Shown: positions 63,352 through 64,000 of the stretch, piece after piece
Layout: the number at the start of each line of letters is the position of its first letter
Position numbering within the stretch: position 1 is the first letter of the stretch
Made by a program: the position numbers and the translations under genes
From: Mycobacterium paragordonae
GTDB lineage: Bacteria > Actinomycetota > Actinomycetes > Mycobacteriales > Mycobacteriaceae
Assembly: GCF_003614435.1 (NCBI RefSeq)
Contig: NZ_CP025546.1
Coordinates: forward strand, 3,844,001-3,908,000
Direction: 5' to 3'
DNA: 64,000 nucleotides
Notes under the pieces: model-generated
Database searches by the model: none
What the model saw: the letters and a program-made list of their open reading frames with translations, nothing else
Told to the model about the DNA's origin: nothing

Positions 63352-64000
63352 CGTCCGGCGACACGACTTAAGTCGGCAGTCGCCGTGACTCGCTGAAGAT
63401 GCGGGTCGTAGTCGAGGCGCAGGCCCAGGCTTGCGTATACCTGAGCGCGTTCCGCCCCGGTTGCCTCACCAAGCACTGCTGACAGCCCGCCCAATTCCTC
63501 AACCAACTCGCTGATTTGTGCGGCAGTCATGACGCGAGGTCGCTCCGCTTGCTCAAGACGGACCTTCAGCTCGTCGCGCTCGGCGGTGCGGCGGCGCAAT
63601 GCAACAGTCAAATCCTCAACGGCCACACCAGACTCCACGGCGGTAACCAGAGCAGCAACCTTCGCATTCGCCTCGCTGAGCTGGCGCCGCAAGGCCGCGT
63701 AGCCAGCCCCTGCTACCGGGTCCGCGTCTTGCCCGCGTGCCAAGTCGGCCGGATCGGCCAGGGTGGCGATCCATTCGTCAAGTCGCGCAGTCACCTCATC
63801 TTCACGGAGGTAGACGGTGCGCGGGTGATCACTCAGGTCCGCGGGTACCGAACGCGACTTACCGAGCTCACAACGGTAGAGGATGCGTGTTGTTCGCTTC
63901 CCGGCGCGGGCAGCGCCCTGCATCCGCCGTCCACATGCGGCACAGAACAGCAGCCCACGCAGTGCATATGGCACTGTTGACTCTCTGCTGCAAACAAGAC
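63333..64000 (-). CDS. Large serine recombinase (phage/ICE integrase), C-terminal part
   Basis: The frame is open to the right edge, so the catalytic N-terminal domain lies outside the window. The visible 222 codons contain the end of the recombinase domain (TVPYALRGLLFCAACGRRMQ), the zinc-ribbon Cys pairs (CAACGRRM ... YRCELGKS, though the second half is irregular), a long coiled coil (RRQLSEANAKVAALVTAVES; RTAERDELKVRLEQAERP) and the C-terminal region. The last residues VRGGT and the TGA are encoded by the antisense of the tRNA-Leu T arm and acceptor stem. This marks the attachment site of an integrated element. Confidence 0.88.
   Translation of the reverse strand, partial: LVCSRESTVPYALRGLLFCAACGRRMQGAARAGKRTTRILYRCELGKSRSVPADLSDHPRTVYLREDEVTARLDEWIATLADPADLARGQDADPVAGAGYAALRRQLSEANAKVAALVTAVESGVAVEDLTVALRRRTAERDELKVRLEQAERPRVMTAAQISELVEELGGLSAVLGEATGAERAQVYASLGLRLDYDPHLQRVTATADLSRVAGRVRGGT

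Overview
This window is chromosomal DNA of a Mycobacterium, most likely a slow-growing non-tuberculous species. The evidence is high GC, gene order that follows M. tuberculosis Rv2092c to Rv2141c (recalled from memory), a complete Pup-proteasome locus, mycothiol ligase mshC, and giant PE_PGRS and PPE-MPTR genes. No database search was possible, so Rv names are recollected orthologies.

Region 1 (1-16023) is the Pup-proteasome and Tat region. On the minus strand pafA-pafB-pafC-tatA-tatC-helY run as one block, and dop, pup, prcB and prcA form the proteasome block. The ATPase gene mpa lies further right. Dop activates Pup, PafA ligates it to substrates, and Mpa unfolds the tagged proteins into the PrcA/PrcB core. 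PafB/PafC form a DNA-damage transcription regulator. Additions to this block are a GAF / coiled-coil / SpoIIE phosphatase gene between pafA and prcA, and a 608-residue gene of unknown function just downstream of mpa.

Region 2 (16024-32146) contains an IS110-family element, lppK, a DUF503 gene, an IS481-family element inserted exactly at the trmI stop codon, trmI, a RecB-like nuclease, a coiled-coil/CsbD stress pair, a flavin disulfide oxidoreductase, hisG/hisE, a CtaG-like membrane protein, a MetH that looks like the E. coli/human type, and a PAC2-family gene.

Region 3 (32147-44393) starts with an intergenic array of tandem hairpin repeats and a second IS110-superfamily element. It continues with a flavin monooxygenase, an SDR, mshC, cysQ, a run of housekeeping genes to uppP, then lppL, a DUF5703 gene and pyrD.

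Region 4 (44394-61109) is largely accessory. It holds a PE_PGRS gene built of 110-residue modules, a divergent 2846-residue PPE-MPTR gene with a roughly 940-bp internal segmental duplication, a NarL-type histidine kinase and response regulator arranged tail to tail, and a condensation-fold acyltransferase with an alpha/beta hydrolase.

Region 5 (61110-64000) returns to the conserved backbone with a PEBP-family protein, an M20 peptidase, a 56-bp tandem repeat and tRNA-Leu(GAG). It ends in the C-terminal part of a large serine recombinase whose last codons and stop lie antisense within the tRNA gene, marking the edge of an integrated element that continues off the window.

A recurring regulatory feature is a TANNNT box 6-8 nt before a start codon with no clear Shine-Dalgarno sequence. 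This is the signature of leaderless mycobacterial mRNAs, and both pafA and dop have it.
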